The notes under the pieces: generated by a model
What the model was told of the DNA's origin: nothing
The model's database searches: none
What the model saw: only the letters and a program-made list of their open reading frames with translations
Shown: in pieces, positions 10,188-19,231 of the stretch
Layout of the letters: each line of letters opens with the position of its first letter
How positions within the stretch are numbered: the stretch's first letter is position 1
Position numbers and translations under genes: made by a program
Assembly (NCBI GenBank): GCA_945787555.1
Contig: CALZJG010000133.1
Coordinates: 1 to 41,971 of the forward strand
Length of the DNA stretch: 41,971 nt
Direction: 5' to 3'
Source of the DNA: an uncultured Chromatiaceae bacterium
Lineage (GTDB): Bacteria; Pseudomonadota; Gammaproteobacteria; DRLM01

Positions 10188-11200
10188 TGCCGCGTCGTCG
10201 TGCCGTGACCCATCGTCCGCACGCGCCGGGTGCGGCGCCTGAGGCCGCGCGGGTGCGGCGCAAGAACAGCGGTTCCTCTCGGTTACGGCGCTATCTCAGT
10301 CTCCATATCCAGGCTTGGTGGGGCAGCTTGGGACGGATAGCGCGCGCGCCCCTGGCCAGCTTCATGACCATCGCCGTCATCGGCATCGCCCTGGCCTTGC
10401 CGGGCACTTTTCTGACCTTGCTGGCCAATATGCAGAAGATCACCGCCGGTTGGGAAGGCAACATGACCGAGCTGTCCGTGTTCCTCAGCAAGGACCTGAG
10501 CAACGATGCGGCCGCCGCTTTGACGACTGAACTGGAGAGCTGGGCGGAGGTGGAATCGGTGCGCCACATTACCCCCGAGCAGGGCTTGGCGGAATTTCAG
10601 CGCACCCTGGGTGGCGACGATTGGTTGACGCTGCTGGGCAGTAATCCCTTGCCGGGGGTGCTGGTGGTGCGCCCGACAGTGGAGCAGGCCGCGCCGGAGA
10701 GGGTGCAATCCCTGGCGGAGCGCTTGCGTGACCTGCCCGAGGTGGAGTCGGTGCAAGTGGACATGGAGTGGCTGCAACGTCTGCACGCCATCATGGCGTT
10801 GATCGAGCGTGGGGTGTGGATACTGGCCGGTCTGCTGGCTTTGGCGGTGCTGCTCATTGTCGGCAACACCATCCGTCTCACTTTGGAGAGTCGTCGTGAC
10901 GAGATCATCGTACTCAAGCTGCTGGGCGCCACCGACGCTTTCGTGCGCCGCCCCTACCTCTACGCCGGCGCTTGGTATGGGATTTTCGGCGGTGTCGTGG
11001 CGGTGGCGTTGGTCAGCGCCGTGCTGTGGGGGCTGAGCAAGCCGGTGGCTCAATTGGCGGCGCTGTACCACAGCGATATCGTGTTGGGCTGGCTCGACTG
11101 GGTGACCGCCGCCGGATTATTGTTGGGCGCGGTGGTGCTGGGTTACGGCGGTGCGCGGCTCACGGTGGCGCGGCATTTGCGCCGCATCGAGCCCGACTGA
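10184..11200 (+). CDS. ftsX: Cell division permease-like protein
   Basis: The protein has 338 residues. FtsX is the membrane half of FtsEX and carries a periplasmic domain that contacts hydrolase activators. A basic N-terminus of about 45 residues precedes helix 1 (about 58-80). The extracellular domain spans about 85-205, and three further helices lie near 212-235, 265-290 and 303-325. The FtsX/MacB segment ESRRDEIIVLKLLGATDAFVRRP is visible between helices 2 and 3. The start overlaps ftsE. Confidence 0.94.
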   Translation: MMPRRRAVTHRPHAPGAAPEAARVRRKNSGSSRLRRYLSLHIQAWWGSLGRIARAPLASFMTIAVIGIALALPGTFLTLLANMQKITAGWEGNMTELSVFLSKDLSNDAAAALTTELESWAEVESVRHITPEQGLAEFQRTLGGDDWLTLLGSNPLPGVLVVRPTVEQAAPERVQSLAERLRDLPEVESVQVDMEWLQRLHAIMALIERGVWILAGLLALAVLLIVGNTIRLTLESRRDEIIVLKLLGATDAFVRRPYLYAGAWYGIFGGVVAVALVSAVLWGLSKPVAQLAALYHSDIVLGWLDWVTAAGLLLGAVVLGYGGARLTVARHLRRIEPD

Positions 11201-11244
11201 AGGTCGCGTCCGGCGCGCGCGGCGGGGCGGAACCTCGGCGCGAT

Positions 11245-11274
11245 TTAGCACTCATATTGATCGAGTGCTAGAAT
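11245..11274 (+). promoter_or_regulatory. CIRCE operator (HrcA site) overlapping the rpoH promoter
   Basis: TTAGCACTC at 11245-11253, a 9-base spacer, and GAGTGCTAG at 11263-11271 match the CIRCE consensus (TTAGCACTC-N9-GAGTGCTAA) in all but the last base. A plausible sigma-70 promoter uses TTAGCA (11245-11250) as -35 and TAGAAT (11269-11274) as -10, 18 bp apart. HrcA bound here would then block RNA polymerase. The rpoH start codon is about 260 bp downstream. No hrcA gene is in the window, so HrcA control is inferred from the site alone. Confidence 0.8.
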
Positions 11275-11283
11275 TAGCGAGTC

Positions 11284-11489
11284 GCTGTTGGAAAAGTAAC
11301 AAGATCGGCGGCCTTGAATTTGCATAGATCACAGCATGCTAGATGAGTCTTCGATGGATGCCAGGCAAGGCGTAATACGGCGAAAAAGCGTACTTTATCG
11401 GTCGTAAATGGGCATTTTGAGTCGTTTTGCCACCGCAGGTCGGTCCCCATCAACGCCGCAGGGCGCCGCCCGAGGACTTTTCAGCAAGC
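11284..11489. repeat. Probable MITE-like insertion in the rpoH leader
   Basis: GCTGTTGGAAAAGT at the left end and the reverse complement of ACTTTTCAGCAAGC at the right end form imperfect 14-base terminal inverted repeats (10 of 14 match). The interior holds no gene. The GCTGAAAAGT...ACTTTTCAGC ends resemble a dispersed repeat type I recall from gammaproteobacteria, though I cannot search for copies. It would separate the promoter/CIRCE from the ribosome site of rpoH. Confidence 0.35.
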
Positions 11490-11532
11490 TGATGAACGCC
11501 ATGACCGCATTACGGAGGAGGGCTAGCAGTCC

Positions 11533-12435
11533 ATGACGGAATCGAAGTTTGGCGCCAGCCAACAACTCAATCTACAGCCATTGATGGTACCGGTCACCGG
11601 CCTGTACGCCGTGCCTGTCGGCAGTTTGGAGGCGTACACCCGCGCGGTGCAGGATATCCCTATGCTGACGGAGGAAGAGGAATACACGCTCGCCCAGCGC
11701 TTTCGCCAAGACAACGACTTGGACGCGGCGCGCCGCCTGGTGATGTCACATTTACGCTTCGTGGTGCGCATCGCCCGCGGCTATGACGGTTACGGTCTGG
11801 CGCAGGCGGACCTCATACAGGAGGGCAATATCGGCCTGATGAAGGCGGTCAAGCGTTTCGATCCTGAAATGAATGTGCGCCTAGTGTCTTTTGCGGTGCA
11901 CTGGGTCCGTGCCGAGATGCACGAATTTATTCTGCGCAATTGGCGCATCGTCAAAGTCGCCACCACCAAGGCGCAGCGCAAACTGTTTTTCAACCTGCGC
12001 AGCGCCAAGAAACGTCTGGGTTGGTTCACCAATGAGGAAGTCGATGCCGTGGCGCGCGACTTGGGCGTGCGTCCCGAGACCGTGCGCGAAATGGAAGCAC
12101 GCATGAGCGGCTATGACGCGCCCATCGATGGCGAAGCCGATGACGATGATCGCAGCGCCAGGCCTATCCCGCCGCTAGCCTATCTCGCCGATCGCAGCGC
12201 CGATCCGGCCGTCGCCTTGGAAGAGCAAGACTGGGAAACGCATCACGGTGAGCGCTTGTATCATGCTTTGAAGGACTTGGACGCGCGCAGTCGCGACATC
12301 CTCGAGCGGCGCTGGTTGCGCGACGGCAAAGCCACGCTGCACGAACTGGCCGATCACTACAGTGTCTCTGCCGAACGCATCCGCCAGCTGGAGCAGAACG
12401 CCATTAAGAAATTGAAGGCGGCGCTGGTGGCGTGA
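11533..12435 (+). CDS. rpoH: Heat-shock sigma factor sigma-32
   Basis: The protein has 300 residues. RpoH directs RNA polymerase to heat-shock promoters. Region 2 is clear ([18 protein letters not shown], then [19 protein letters not shown]), followed by the RpoH box QRKLFFNLR (148-156), which is diagnostic against other group 2 sigma factors. Region 4.2 ends the protein ([19 protein letters not shown]). An AGGAGG-type site lies 11 bases before the ATG. The leader of about 250 bases could fold, but no thermosensor can be asserted. It follows ftsEX, as in E. coli, and has its own promoter with a CIRCE operator. Confidence 0.96.
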   Translation: MTESKFGASQQLNLQPLMVPVTGLYAVPVGSLEAYTRAVQDIPMLTEEEEYTLAQRFRQDNDLDAARRLVMSHLRFVVRIARGYDGYGLAQADLIQEGNIGLMKAVKRFDPEMNVRLVSFAVHWVRAEMHEFILRNWRIVKVATTKAQRKLFFNLRSAKKRLGWFTNEEVDAVARDLGVRPETVREMEARMSGYDAPIDGEADDDDRSARPIPPLAYLADRSADPAVALEEQDWETHHGERLYHALKDLDARSRDILERRWLRDGKATLHELADHYSVSAERIRQLEQNAIKKLKAALVA

Positions 12436-12460
12436 TTCGATCGGTTTGATGCAATCAATT

Positions 12461-12492
12461 CAACGCGGGCTTAGGCCCGCGTTGGCGTTTTA
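12461..12492 (+). terminator. Rho-independent terminator after rpoH
   Basis: CAACGCGGGC, a TTAG loop and GCCCGCGTTG form a perfect 10-bp stem, followed by GCGTTTTA. It begins 25 bp after the rpoH stop codon. Confidence 0.85.
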
Positions 12493-12604
12493 AGCAATCG
12501 TTACTCAATCGAGCAAAGTGCTACGGACTCTCTTTACTCGTGTCGTGATTTGCAATTGATGGAACCCATTTTCACTTGATTGGATTCGTGGCCCGAGGAT
12601 TATC

Positions 12605-12720
12605 GTAGGTCAGGTTGTCGCGCCAGCGGCTACCTGAACACCGCGACCTCGCCGCTGACGCAAACCGTGGGGGGTCCCCTGAAGGCCTGTCAGGGATTGC
12701 TCACGCACACCCTGAGCTAC
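12605..12720 (-). repeat. Composite REP pair (type B then inverted type A)
   Basis: A type-B hairpin at 12605-12638 (GTAGGTCAGGTTG...CTACCTGA) and a type-A hairpin at 12687-12720 in the opposite orientation are about 48 bp apart. Read on the minus strand, the order and spacer match the pair at 30767-30891, including a shared spacer segment like GCGTCAGCGGCGAGG. It lies between the convergent rpoH and J-domain genes, where no gene is seen. Confidence 0.7.
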
Positions 12721-12761
12721 GCCCTGCTCAGCACGGCTCAGCAAGAAAGTGAGCCCACCGC

Positions 12762-13529
12762 TCACCGGTCCAACAACACCGCCTTGGCTTGATTGATTTT
12801 CGCCGCCAAATAAGTCGAGCCGCCGCGGTCGGGGTGCAGCTTCTGCATCAGGCGGCGATGCGCCTCGATGACTTCCTCGTCGCCGGCGTCCGGCGCCAGG
12901 CCGAGGATCTCGTACGCTTCCTTGCGGCTCATCGCGCCGTTGGGAGACTGGGTCCTCGCGCCGTCTTGCGGCCCGTGATCCTGATGCCGCCACGCCTCGC
13001 CGTGGACGCGATCGAGATACGCCTCCAGCAGTGCGCGAGAATCCTCCTCTTGGGCGACTTCGCGGTACAGTGCCGTCAACTCTTCCAATGTCAGCTCGTT
13101 GAGACGCCGCCCGCGATAATCCCCCTCCAAGACCTCGCCGTCCATCTCGCCGCTGTCGTGATCCAGGCTCATGCGCAGAAAGCGCGTCGCCACGGTCGAG
13201 TGTTGCTTGGCACCTGGATTATTCGTCGTGCGCGAGGTGCGGTATTGGCGGAAGATGCGTTGCAACAAGGGCGCATTGGCGATCAGCAAAGGCAGCAGGC
13301 GTTTGAGCAGCGGTACCACCAGGCCGACGAGGGAAGCGATGAGCACGAACAGCCAATGCAGTCGTCCGGTCACGGCCAGCAATAAGATCAGACCAATCAC
13401 CAGCGCCCAGACGCCGCGCCGCAGACCGCGCGCGATTTGCGCGGGCGGAGTAGACACGAACCAGCTTCCGACCAGGTAGAGCACCAGGGCGACGGCCAGC
13501 AAGACGGTCAACAACACCGGGATATGCAA
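12762..13529 (-). CDS. Membrane-anchored J-domain protein
   Basis: The best start is a TTG at 13529, just after the stop of the VWA gene, with GGGAAGGA about 9 bases upstream. It gives 255 residues beginning MHIPVLL. The frame is open upstream to 13835, but that part overlaps the VWA gene and is unlike a protein. Two or three membrane helices occupy about 4-22 and 34-85. The C-terminal 60 residues are a J domain with [11 protein letters not shown] and the HPD motif (LHPDRGG), which would stimulate a DnaK-type chaperone. The layout resembles Tim14/DjlA-like proteins. It forms an operon with the VWA protein. The client is unknown. Confidence 0.82.
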   Translation of the reverse strand: MHIPVLLTVLLAVALVLYLVGSWFVSTPPAQIARGLRRGVWALVIGLILLLAVTGRLHWLFVLIASLVGLVVPLLKRLLPLLIANAPLLQRIFRQYRTSRTTNNPGAKQHSTVATRFLRMSLDHDSGEMDGEVLEGDYRGRRLNELTLEELTALYREVAQEEDSRALLEAYLDRVHGEAWRHQDHGPQDGARTQSPNGAMSRKEAYEILGLAPDAGDEEVIEAHRRLMQKLHPDRGGSTYLAAKINQAKAVLLDR

Positions 13530-13534
13530 GCGAT

Positions 13535-14263
13535 TCAGTCCTTCCCCAGCTGATGAACTAATTGCCGGGTCAGCGCGCCCGCGCCGCGGCTGTAATCTTC
13601 TAATGCGCGTCGTCCGCCGGCGGCATAGACCGCCACCGCGCCCAACAACTCTCGCAGTTGCTGGGCGCTGCCGGCATCGAAGCGGCAATAGGCGCCGCGG
13701 GTGAGGCGGGCGATCTGGCGAAAAGCATTTTCGGCGAGTGGATCGCCACCCTCGTGAAACATAAAAGCCGGCACGCCGAGGAGGGCGAGTTGCCCGGCCT
13801 GGTGACAGAGGTGATCGACTTTCTCTTCCACGCAATCACCCACGAACACCAAGGCGCTCACCTTCTGGCGACGGGTTTCTTCGATGACATGGGTGAGCAC
13901 CTTGCCGATCTGGGTGTAGCCTCCCAGGCAATGCACCTCGCGCATGGTCTGCAGCAGCGCCGTGGATTCGACCAGCCAAGGCGAGGCGTGAAATTCCGCC
14001 ATGCCGCGGTAATAACACAGCTGAATCGCCAAGCCGCCCAGCGCTGCGGTCTCCAGGAACATCTGCTCCTGAATGTGACTGGCGCGCTCCCAGCTAGGCT
14101 CGCGGCTGGCGGTGGCGTCTAGCGCAAACACCAAGCGGCCGCGTTGTCCGGCGGGTTTCAGTGCCGGGGTGGTCGCCACTTGACGCAAAAAGGTGTCCAC
14201 CTCCGTGCCAGCGGCTGGCTTGCTGATGTGCTTTTTATCTTCGCTCATGGTTCTATCCGTCAT
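13535..14263 (-). CDS. VWA domain protein
   Basis: The start is uncertain. ATG at 14263 or 14248 is likeliest, while the TTG at 14302 has no ribosome site. The protein is about 240 residues and soluble, with no signal peptide. A VWA domain starts near residue 45 with a MIDAS variant DATAS in [16 protein letters not shown], and the second strand reads [12 protein letters not shown]. Such proteins bind partners through a metal ion. It is followed after 5 bp by the membrane J-domain gene, which suggests a shared protein-handling role at the membrane. The exact function is unknown. Confidence 0.78.
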   Translation of the reverse strand: MTDRTMSEDKKHISKPAAGTEVDTFLRQVATTPALKPAGQRGRLVFALDATASREPSWERASHIQEQMFLETAALGGLAIQLCYYRGMAEFHASPWLVESTALLQTMREVHCLGGYTQIGKVLTHVIEETRRQKVSALVFVGDCVEEKVDHLCHQAGQLALLGVPAFMFHEGGDPLAENAFRQIARLTRGAYCRFDAGSAQQLRELLGAVAVYAAGGRRALEDYSRGAGALTRQLVHQLGKD

Positions 14264-14343
14264 CGAGCCGTTGCCGGCGGGTATGGGGGCTCTCAACGTC
14301 AACGTCTTGTTGCATTGTAATGTGTTTCAGGGCGCTGAATGAC

Positions 14344-14380
14344 GCCCTCTCCCCCGGGGAAAGGGCAGGGGTGAGGGGAC
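14344..14380. repeat. GC-rich palindromic repeat, CCCTCTCCC type
   Basis: The unit contains CCCTCTCCCC and its partner GGGAAAGGG, followed by CAGGGGTGAGGGG. It is the same family as the inverted repeats that bound the DUF559 cassette inside bioF (23952-23989 and 24377-24414). The remaining 270 bases up to 14654 show no gene. A REP-like CCTGAA...TTCAGG pair occurs near 14435-14470. Confidence 0.65.
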
Positions 14381-14654
14381 AACAATGCAGCAAGGCAATG
14401 GCTATTACCCCTATTTAGTGGCTCCGCCCCCTACCTGAAGGAGAAGAGACCATGGCAGCCTGTTCAGGCGCTCTGCGCTTCAGCATCCAACATCTTGATC
14501 CTATCAGAGGCGTGCATCCGCGACCCCGTACCGCTGTCGCTGCTACGTGAGCATTTTATCCCTCTATTTCTGAGGGACAAGTAAACCCTGGTATAGGTTT
14601 CGTTGACTAAGTCGATGTCGCCCCTACGGTGGGGACGGGCATAATGGGCGGGCC

Positions 14655-15125
14655 ATGAGCAAAGAATATTATGATTCTATCGAGCGCGAGCACCTGATAC
14701 CGGGCAGCAGTCCGCGAGAGGTCTATCAGGTGGTCACCGATTATCCGGCCTATCCGCAGGTTTTTCCGGAGTTTCGCTCGGTGCAAGTACTGGAAGAGGT
14801 CGGTGCCCAGCAGCGGGTGGAGTTCCTCATCCATCTCGTGCTCAATATCCGTATCGTGCTCGACATCCATCATGACGAGGCGACGCTGACGACCGAGTGG
14901 CGTCTAGTGGAAAGCAATCTGGTCACCGATCTCGCCGGTGGTTGGCGATTCATCGAGCGTGGCGCCGACACTCGTTTGGTGCTTTACGCCGCCGCCACTC
15001 CCCGCAGCGCCGTGTCCGCATGGTTGATCAATAAAGCCACGCGCTTGATTCTTTCCCGCACCTTGCCGAATATTTTTGAGGCCTTGGAGCGGGAGGTGTT
15101 GACGCGGCAAGCGGGGCGCGCATAG
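14655..15125 (+). CDS. SRPBCC/RatA-COQ10-like lipid-binding protein
   Basis: The protein has 156 residues in a single START-like fold (SRPBCC superfamily). It begins with the typical segment IPGSSPREVYQVVTDYPAYPQVFPEFRS (split here by domain, about 16-44) and ends with a long helix (NIFEALEREVLT). COQ10 and RatA proteins of this fold bind ubiquinone or act on ribosomes, but nothing here decides between them, so a general name is given. It is alone on this strand, and a hairpin at 15139-15169 follows it. Confidence 0.75.
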   Translation: MSKEYYDSIEREHLIPGSSPREVYQVVTDYPAYPQVFPEFRSVQVLEEVGAQQRVEFLIHLVLNIRIVLDIHHDEATLTTEWRLVESNLVTDLAGGWRFIERGADTRLVLYAAATPRSAVSAWLINKATRLILSRTLPNIFEALEREVLTRQAGRA

Positions 15126-15138
15126 CGTACTAGTAGTG

Positions 15139-15169
15139 CCTGGGTAGAGCGTAGTTAGCGAAACCCAGG
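15139..15169. repeat. REP-like hairpin or terminator behind the SRPBCC gene
   Basis: CCTGGGT at 15139-15145 pairs with ACCCAGG at 15163-15169 around AGAGCG...AGCGA, the layout of the common GGGTnnAGCG...CGAAACCC type of REP. No U-run follows, so it may be only a repeat. The stretch from 15170 to 15746 has a few short open frames but none with a ribosome site or recognisable product. Confidence 0.5.
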
Positions 15170-15746
15170 ATAAACAGGCGTGCAAGGCGAAGTGATAACG
15201 ACGTCGTGGTCTATCAATGCGATACATCGGGTGCAAGTGACTTCTTCATCGTCACGCTAGACTGATCTGCTCGCCACGCCAGTACTCTCACAGCCGTCGC
15301 TCGACTCAGCGCCAGTGCTCGACGCAAATTGGAGGCTGCATCTTGACCTGGCGGCGGTGCAGAGCCAAGCGGTGGGCCAGTTGCGGCCGTTTGCCCTTCA
15401 GGCCACGGTTGCGGCGCTCCTCGCCAGCTACTGCGGATTTAGGTCTAGTCATCATGCCAGCGTATCGATACTGCGTGCGCAGAGTATGCTGCATGTGGCG
15501 CCACTCTCCCTTATAGACCCGTTTCATTTGACGAGATCAATCAGGCTTTCTACGTCGCTTTTTAGGCGAAACGACGAAAGTCAGTAGCATGTTAGGCGTG
15601 AACGTCAGCATGGGGCCTCCTGTCCCGCAACTTCTTGCACCTAACAACCTCGGAAAGGACTCCAGCTGGCCTACAGGTGGCGCAGGAATGGAATTGCCAT
15701 ATCCGGCCGTTACATATCGCAATTGCTACATCAAGAGGACATCAAG

Positions 15747-16682
15747 ATGACTCAGACTATCACGGAAGGTTCATCGCTCTCACTCGGAATTTATACGCAA
15801 CTCATCACACACATTGACTGGGAACGACACGCTCTATGGCATTACCTCAATGCAAAGCCGCGCCCGACATTTACCCAGACCCTTCTGGGTGAAATCAAGG
15901 ATATTCACGAGCGCCTAAAGGCGCACCTCGGTAGCGGAGGACACGCGGGTTCTGCGATTCGATACCTGGTGCTCGCATCCTCCACACCGTCTGTTTTCAG
16001 CCTGGGCGGGGATCTAGAACTCTTCGCACGTCTGATACGGGCCCGCGATCACGCTGGTCTGACCGCCTATGGCCGTTTGTGCATTGATTGCGTCTATCGC
16101 AATGCCGTGAACGACGGTAATCGCGACCTCACGACGATTGCACTGGTACAGGGTAGCGCCCTGGGCGGTGGTTTCGAGGCCGCTCTGTCGACGAATGTGC
16201 TGATCGCGGAAAAGGGTGCCACGTTCGGGTTTCCAGAGATACTTTTCAACCTGTTTGCCGGGATGGGCGCGTACAACCTGCTGGCGCGCCGCCTAGACAT
16301 GGCTCGCGCCGAACGAATGCTGCGCAGCGGTCGACAATACAGCGCCAAAGAGCTCTATGAGATGGGCGTCGTCGACGTCCTTGCAGAGGCCGGCGAGGGC
16401 GTCCAAGCGGTGAACGAGTACATACGTAAACGCCGGCGGACACAGAACGGTATGCGGGCGATCCAACGAGTCCGGCAACGGCTGTTTCCTCTGAGCTATG
16501 GAGAACTCGAGGACGTGCTGGCGATCTGGGTCGATGCGGCGATGTGCGTGACGGACCGCGATCTGCGGACCATGGAGAGACTCGTCGCGGCGCAACATGC
16601 TCTGGCACGACGCAACGACGATGTCGACTCCGATAGGCAAGCACGGGTGGCAAACGTCATGCCGATGATGGGCGTGCGCTAG
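15747..16682 (+). CDS. rpfF: DSF synthase, RpfF-type crotonase
   Basis: The protein has 311 residues. RpfF is a bifunctional crotonase that dehydrates 3-hydroxyacyl-ACP and releases a cis-2-unsaturated fatty acid (diffusible signal factor). The two catalytic glutamates expected 20 residues apart are present as Glu144 in GGGFEAAL and Glu164 in PEILFNLF, followed by GMGAY. These motifs separate RpfF from ordinary enoyl-CoA hydratases. The ATG at 15747 has AAGAGGA 8 bases upstream, and the slightly longer open frame from 15723 is less likely. Its stop shares the palindrome CTAG with the convergent rpfC stop. No fatty-acid biosynthesis genes flank it. Confidence 0.9.
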   Translation: MTQTITEGSSLSLGIYTQLITHIDWERHALWHYLNAKPRPTFTQTLLGEIKDIHERLKAHLGSGGHAGSAIRYLVLASSTPSVFSLGGDLELFARLIRARDHAGLTAYGRLCIDCVYRNAVNDGNRDLTTIALVQGSALGGGFEAALSTNVLIAEKGATFGFPEILFNLFAGMGAYNLLARRLDMARAERMLRSGRQYSAKELYEMGVVDVLAEAGEGVQAVNEYIRKRRRTQNGMRAIQRVRQRLFPLSYGELEDVLAIWVDAAMCVTDRDLRTMERLVAAQHALARRNDDVDSDRQARVANVMPMMGVR

Positions 16683-19231
16683 ACGGGTGCTGATTGCTCG
16701 GGTTTGGCCAAGGAGGGCGCGAGTTCATGCAGCGCGAGCTGGGCGGCGGAAAAGTGCTCGTTCAGCTCGCGCTGCAATCGTGTACCATCGCGGCGAAACT
16801 CCAGCACGGCAGCGCTCGCCGCGCGCCGGCATAGTGCCACTAGCTGTAGGGCGCCGACGGTAGCGGCGTGAGCTTTCAATTCGTGGACCCATTCTATGAA
16901 GGCCGAGTGGTTGCGTGTGGCGACCGCTTCGGCAATGCGTTCGAGCAACACGTTACCCTCCGCCTCGAAGGCCGCGGCCACGGCGACTAGCCCCGATGGA
17001 TCGCGGCTCATGCGGTCCAGTTCACCGACCATCGAGAGGTCGAGGACGGAGTCGTCGAGACTCGCTTGGGTTGCACTGGCTTCTTCTGACGCCAGGACGT
17101 GTGTCGCGCGTTCTTGCACCAGATACTCCAGCGTCGCAAGCAGCTCGTCCGCCTTTACTGGTTTGGTGAGAAACGCGTCCGCCCCGGCTTCGGCGCAATC
17201 ACGCTTGGCATCAAACGTCATGTCCGCTGTGAGCATGATAAGGGGCACGGTGGCGTCAGGGCACAGCATGGCGTACTGGCGCAGCAACTCCACCCCGTCG
17301 AGCCCAGGCATGTGGATGTCAAGCACGGCTGCCTTATAGTCGCCGGCGAGCAGGCGCTCGAGCGCCACTTCGCCGTCGCTTGCCACATCTACTTCGTATC
17401 CCGCGGCTTGAAGAATCTGTTGCAGGATAAGCTGGTTCGTCCGGTTGTCGTCCGCAATCAGCAGGCGCCGCGGTGCCTTGGTTCCCTGGCCCCATGCCCA
17501 CGGTTCGACCTTCACGACGCGGGCCGCAGCCGCTGGCTGCGGATCGTAGTGAGGTGAGGCATGAATCGCGCTGAGGAGGATTTCTCGAGTCGGTCGGGGT
17601 CGCAATGCCGCGGCATAGCCCCACTCGCACAGTTGCCCCGCGTCTAACAATGTATCCGTGAGCAAATAGACCGGGGCGTGGATCAGCAAGGCCTTATCAG
17701 ACAATTCAGCCGCCGGGCGCGCGCCCTGGGCGGTAATGTCCATATGCTCCTCGACCAGCACGGCGTGCCAGGGGTTGCCCAGACGTATGCCGCGGCCAAG
17801 CGCCGCGATGGCATCTGCGACCGACTGCACGACCATCACCTTGCCGTTGGCGTCGTCCAACATCCGTTGAAGGTGTTCCGCGCTCTCGGTACGGTCCGCC
17901 AGTAAGAGCACGCGCGGGGCGTGCACGAAGTTGTTGGTCTTGCCGACGGGGACCTGGCGGCGAAATGGGAGTTCGAACCAGAAGGTCGTTCCACGTCCCT
18001 TGATACTCGCCACGTCGATACGACCTCCCATGAGCTCGACCAGTTGCTTGGCGATCGTCGTGCCGAGCCCTGTGCCGCCGAAGCGGCGGGTAGTGCCAGC
18101 GTTCTCCTGCTCGAAACTGGTCCAGATGCGCTCCAAGGCCTCCGGCGCCATACCAACCCCCGTATCCCGAATCTCAAACCGTAGCCATGTTTGTTGCTCG
18201 TCTGCCCCGACCTTTTCCACTTCCATGGCAACGTAGCCGGTCGCGGTGAACTTGATGGCATTGCTGAGGAGGTTGAGCAATATCTCGCGCAAGTGGTGTG
18301 GATCCCCGATGAGGGCAAATGGCGCTTCTGGTGACATACCGACGATGAAACGGAGGTTTTTGTCGGCGCTAGCCGGGCGCACCATGCCGGCCACGCCGTT
18401 GACGAGCTGGTGCAAGTCGAAGTCCGTTTGGTCGATAATCAGCTTCCCGGCTTCGATTTTTGAAAAATCCAGTACATTGCCGATCTGTCGCAGCAGCACG
18501 GCCGTCGAATCCTGAATCACCTTCAAGAGGTCGTGATCTTCGGTTGCCCGCCGGCGGTTGAACAGGAGCTCGGTGGCGCCAACGATGCCATTGAGCGGCG
18601 TGCGCAGTTCATGGCTCATGCGTGCCAGAAACTGGCTTTTTGCCGCGCTTGCCTGCTCGGCGTGCTCACGGGCTTTATGCAACTGACGGATAAGGTGGGC
18701 GGCATAGGCCGGAAGGACCACCAGGGCGATCATGACGCCGGCCGCTAGCGACTCCTGTGCCCGCCAGCTTTCAGATATCGCCACGACCACGGCGAAGCCG
18801 GCAACACTCAGAGCGGTGCTGATGCCCATGGCAGCAAGTCCGAAGCGAAAACCGTTCCCGAGCGTCACCCAGAGAAACAGGACGAACAGCGGCACCCCTG
18901 CCTCTTCTGTAGTTGCCATCAGAAACGTAATCGCGGTGACATCCGCGACATTGGCTATCGTGCGGCGATAAGGGGAGGACCGCTGGTCGCGCAACGCGGC
19001 GCCGGCTATCAGCGCCGAAAATACCAGAAACGCCGCAAGAAAGACGAGCCAACTCGGCAGTTCTTGGCCCAGATGGAGCGGGTAGTGCTGAATCACCAAG
19101 TAGACCAGCACGGCCGAGCTGATCCCCAGGCGTACAATCGCCTGCCCTTGCTCACGTCCAAGTATGTCGGGGCGCCGTGATAGCAGCTGCCGCCAGTTCT
19201 TGTACGGCAATGGCGCTTGTGGGCTGGCCAT
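16679..19231 (-). CDS. rpfC: RpfC-type hybrid sensor histidine kinase for DSF
   Basis: The protein has 850 residues. Five or six membrane helices (about 31-180) form the input domain seen in RpfC. Then come HisKA with His207 (MSHELRTPLNG), the ATPase domain (N324 region, DTGVGM 356-361, GGTGLG 385-390), a degenerate receiver (about 438-555) and a true receiver with Asp638 (VLDIHMPGLDG). An HPt domain with His783 (HELKAHAATVGA) ends it. In Xanthomonas RpfC senses DSF, passes phosphate to RpfG and binds RpfF. No rpfG is seen here, so the output partner must be elsewhere. AAGGAG precedes the ATG. Confidence 0.88.
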   Translation of the reverse strand: MASPQAPLPYKNWRQLLSRRPDILGREQGQAIVRLGISSAVLVYLVIQHYPLHLGQELPSWLVFLAAFLVFSALIAGAALRDQRSSPYRRTIANVADVTAITFLMATTEEAGVPLFVLFLWVTLGNGFRFGLAAMGISTALSVAGFAVVVAISESWRAQESLAAGVMIALVVLPAYAAHLIRQLHKAREHAEQASAAKSQFLARMSHELRTPLNGIVGATELLFNRRRATEDHDLLKVIQDSTAVLLRQIGNVLDFSKIEAGKLIIDQTDFDLHQLVNGVAGMVRPASADKNLRFIVGMSPEAPFALIGDPHHLREILLNLLSNAIKFTATGYVAMEVEKVGADEQQTWLRFEIRDTGVGMAPEALERIWTSFEQENAGTTRRFGGTGLGTTIAKQLVELMGGRIDVASIKGRGTTFWFELPFRRQVPVGKTNNFVHAPRVLLLADRTESAEHLQRMLDDANGKVMVVQSVADAIAALGRGIRLGNPWHAVLVEEHMDITAQGARPAAELSDKALLIHAPVYLLTDTLLDAGQLCEWGYAAALRPRPTREILLSAIHASPHYDPQPAAAARVVKVEPWAWGQGTKAPRRLLIADDNRTNQLILQQILQAAGYEVDVASDGEVALERLLAGDYKAAVLDIHMPGLDGVELLRQYAMLCPDATVPLIMLTADMTFDAKRDCAEAGADAFLTKPVKADELLATLEYLVQERATHVLASEEASATQASLDDSVLDLSMVGELDRMSRDPSGLVAVAAAFEAEGNVLLERIAEAVATRNHSAFIEWVHELKAHAATVGALQLVALCRRAASAAVLEFRRDGTRLQRELNEHFSAAQLALHELAPSLAKPEQSAPV

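Noticed and set aside
15306-15527. Possible 73-residue gene on the minus strand
   Set aside because: It has no ribosome site, is unusually basic and matches no family I know.
15588-15647. Integron attC site (GTTAGGC ... ACCTAAC)
   Set aside because: The two core-like motifs are in the wrong order for attC, and no further attC or integrase is present.
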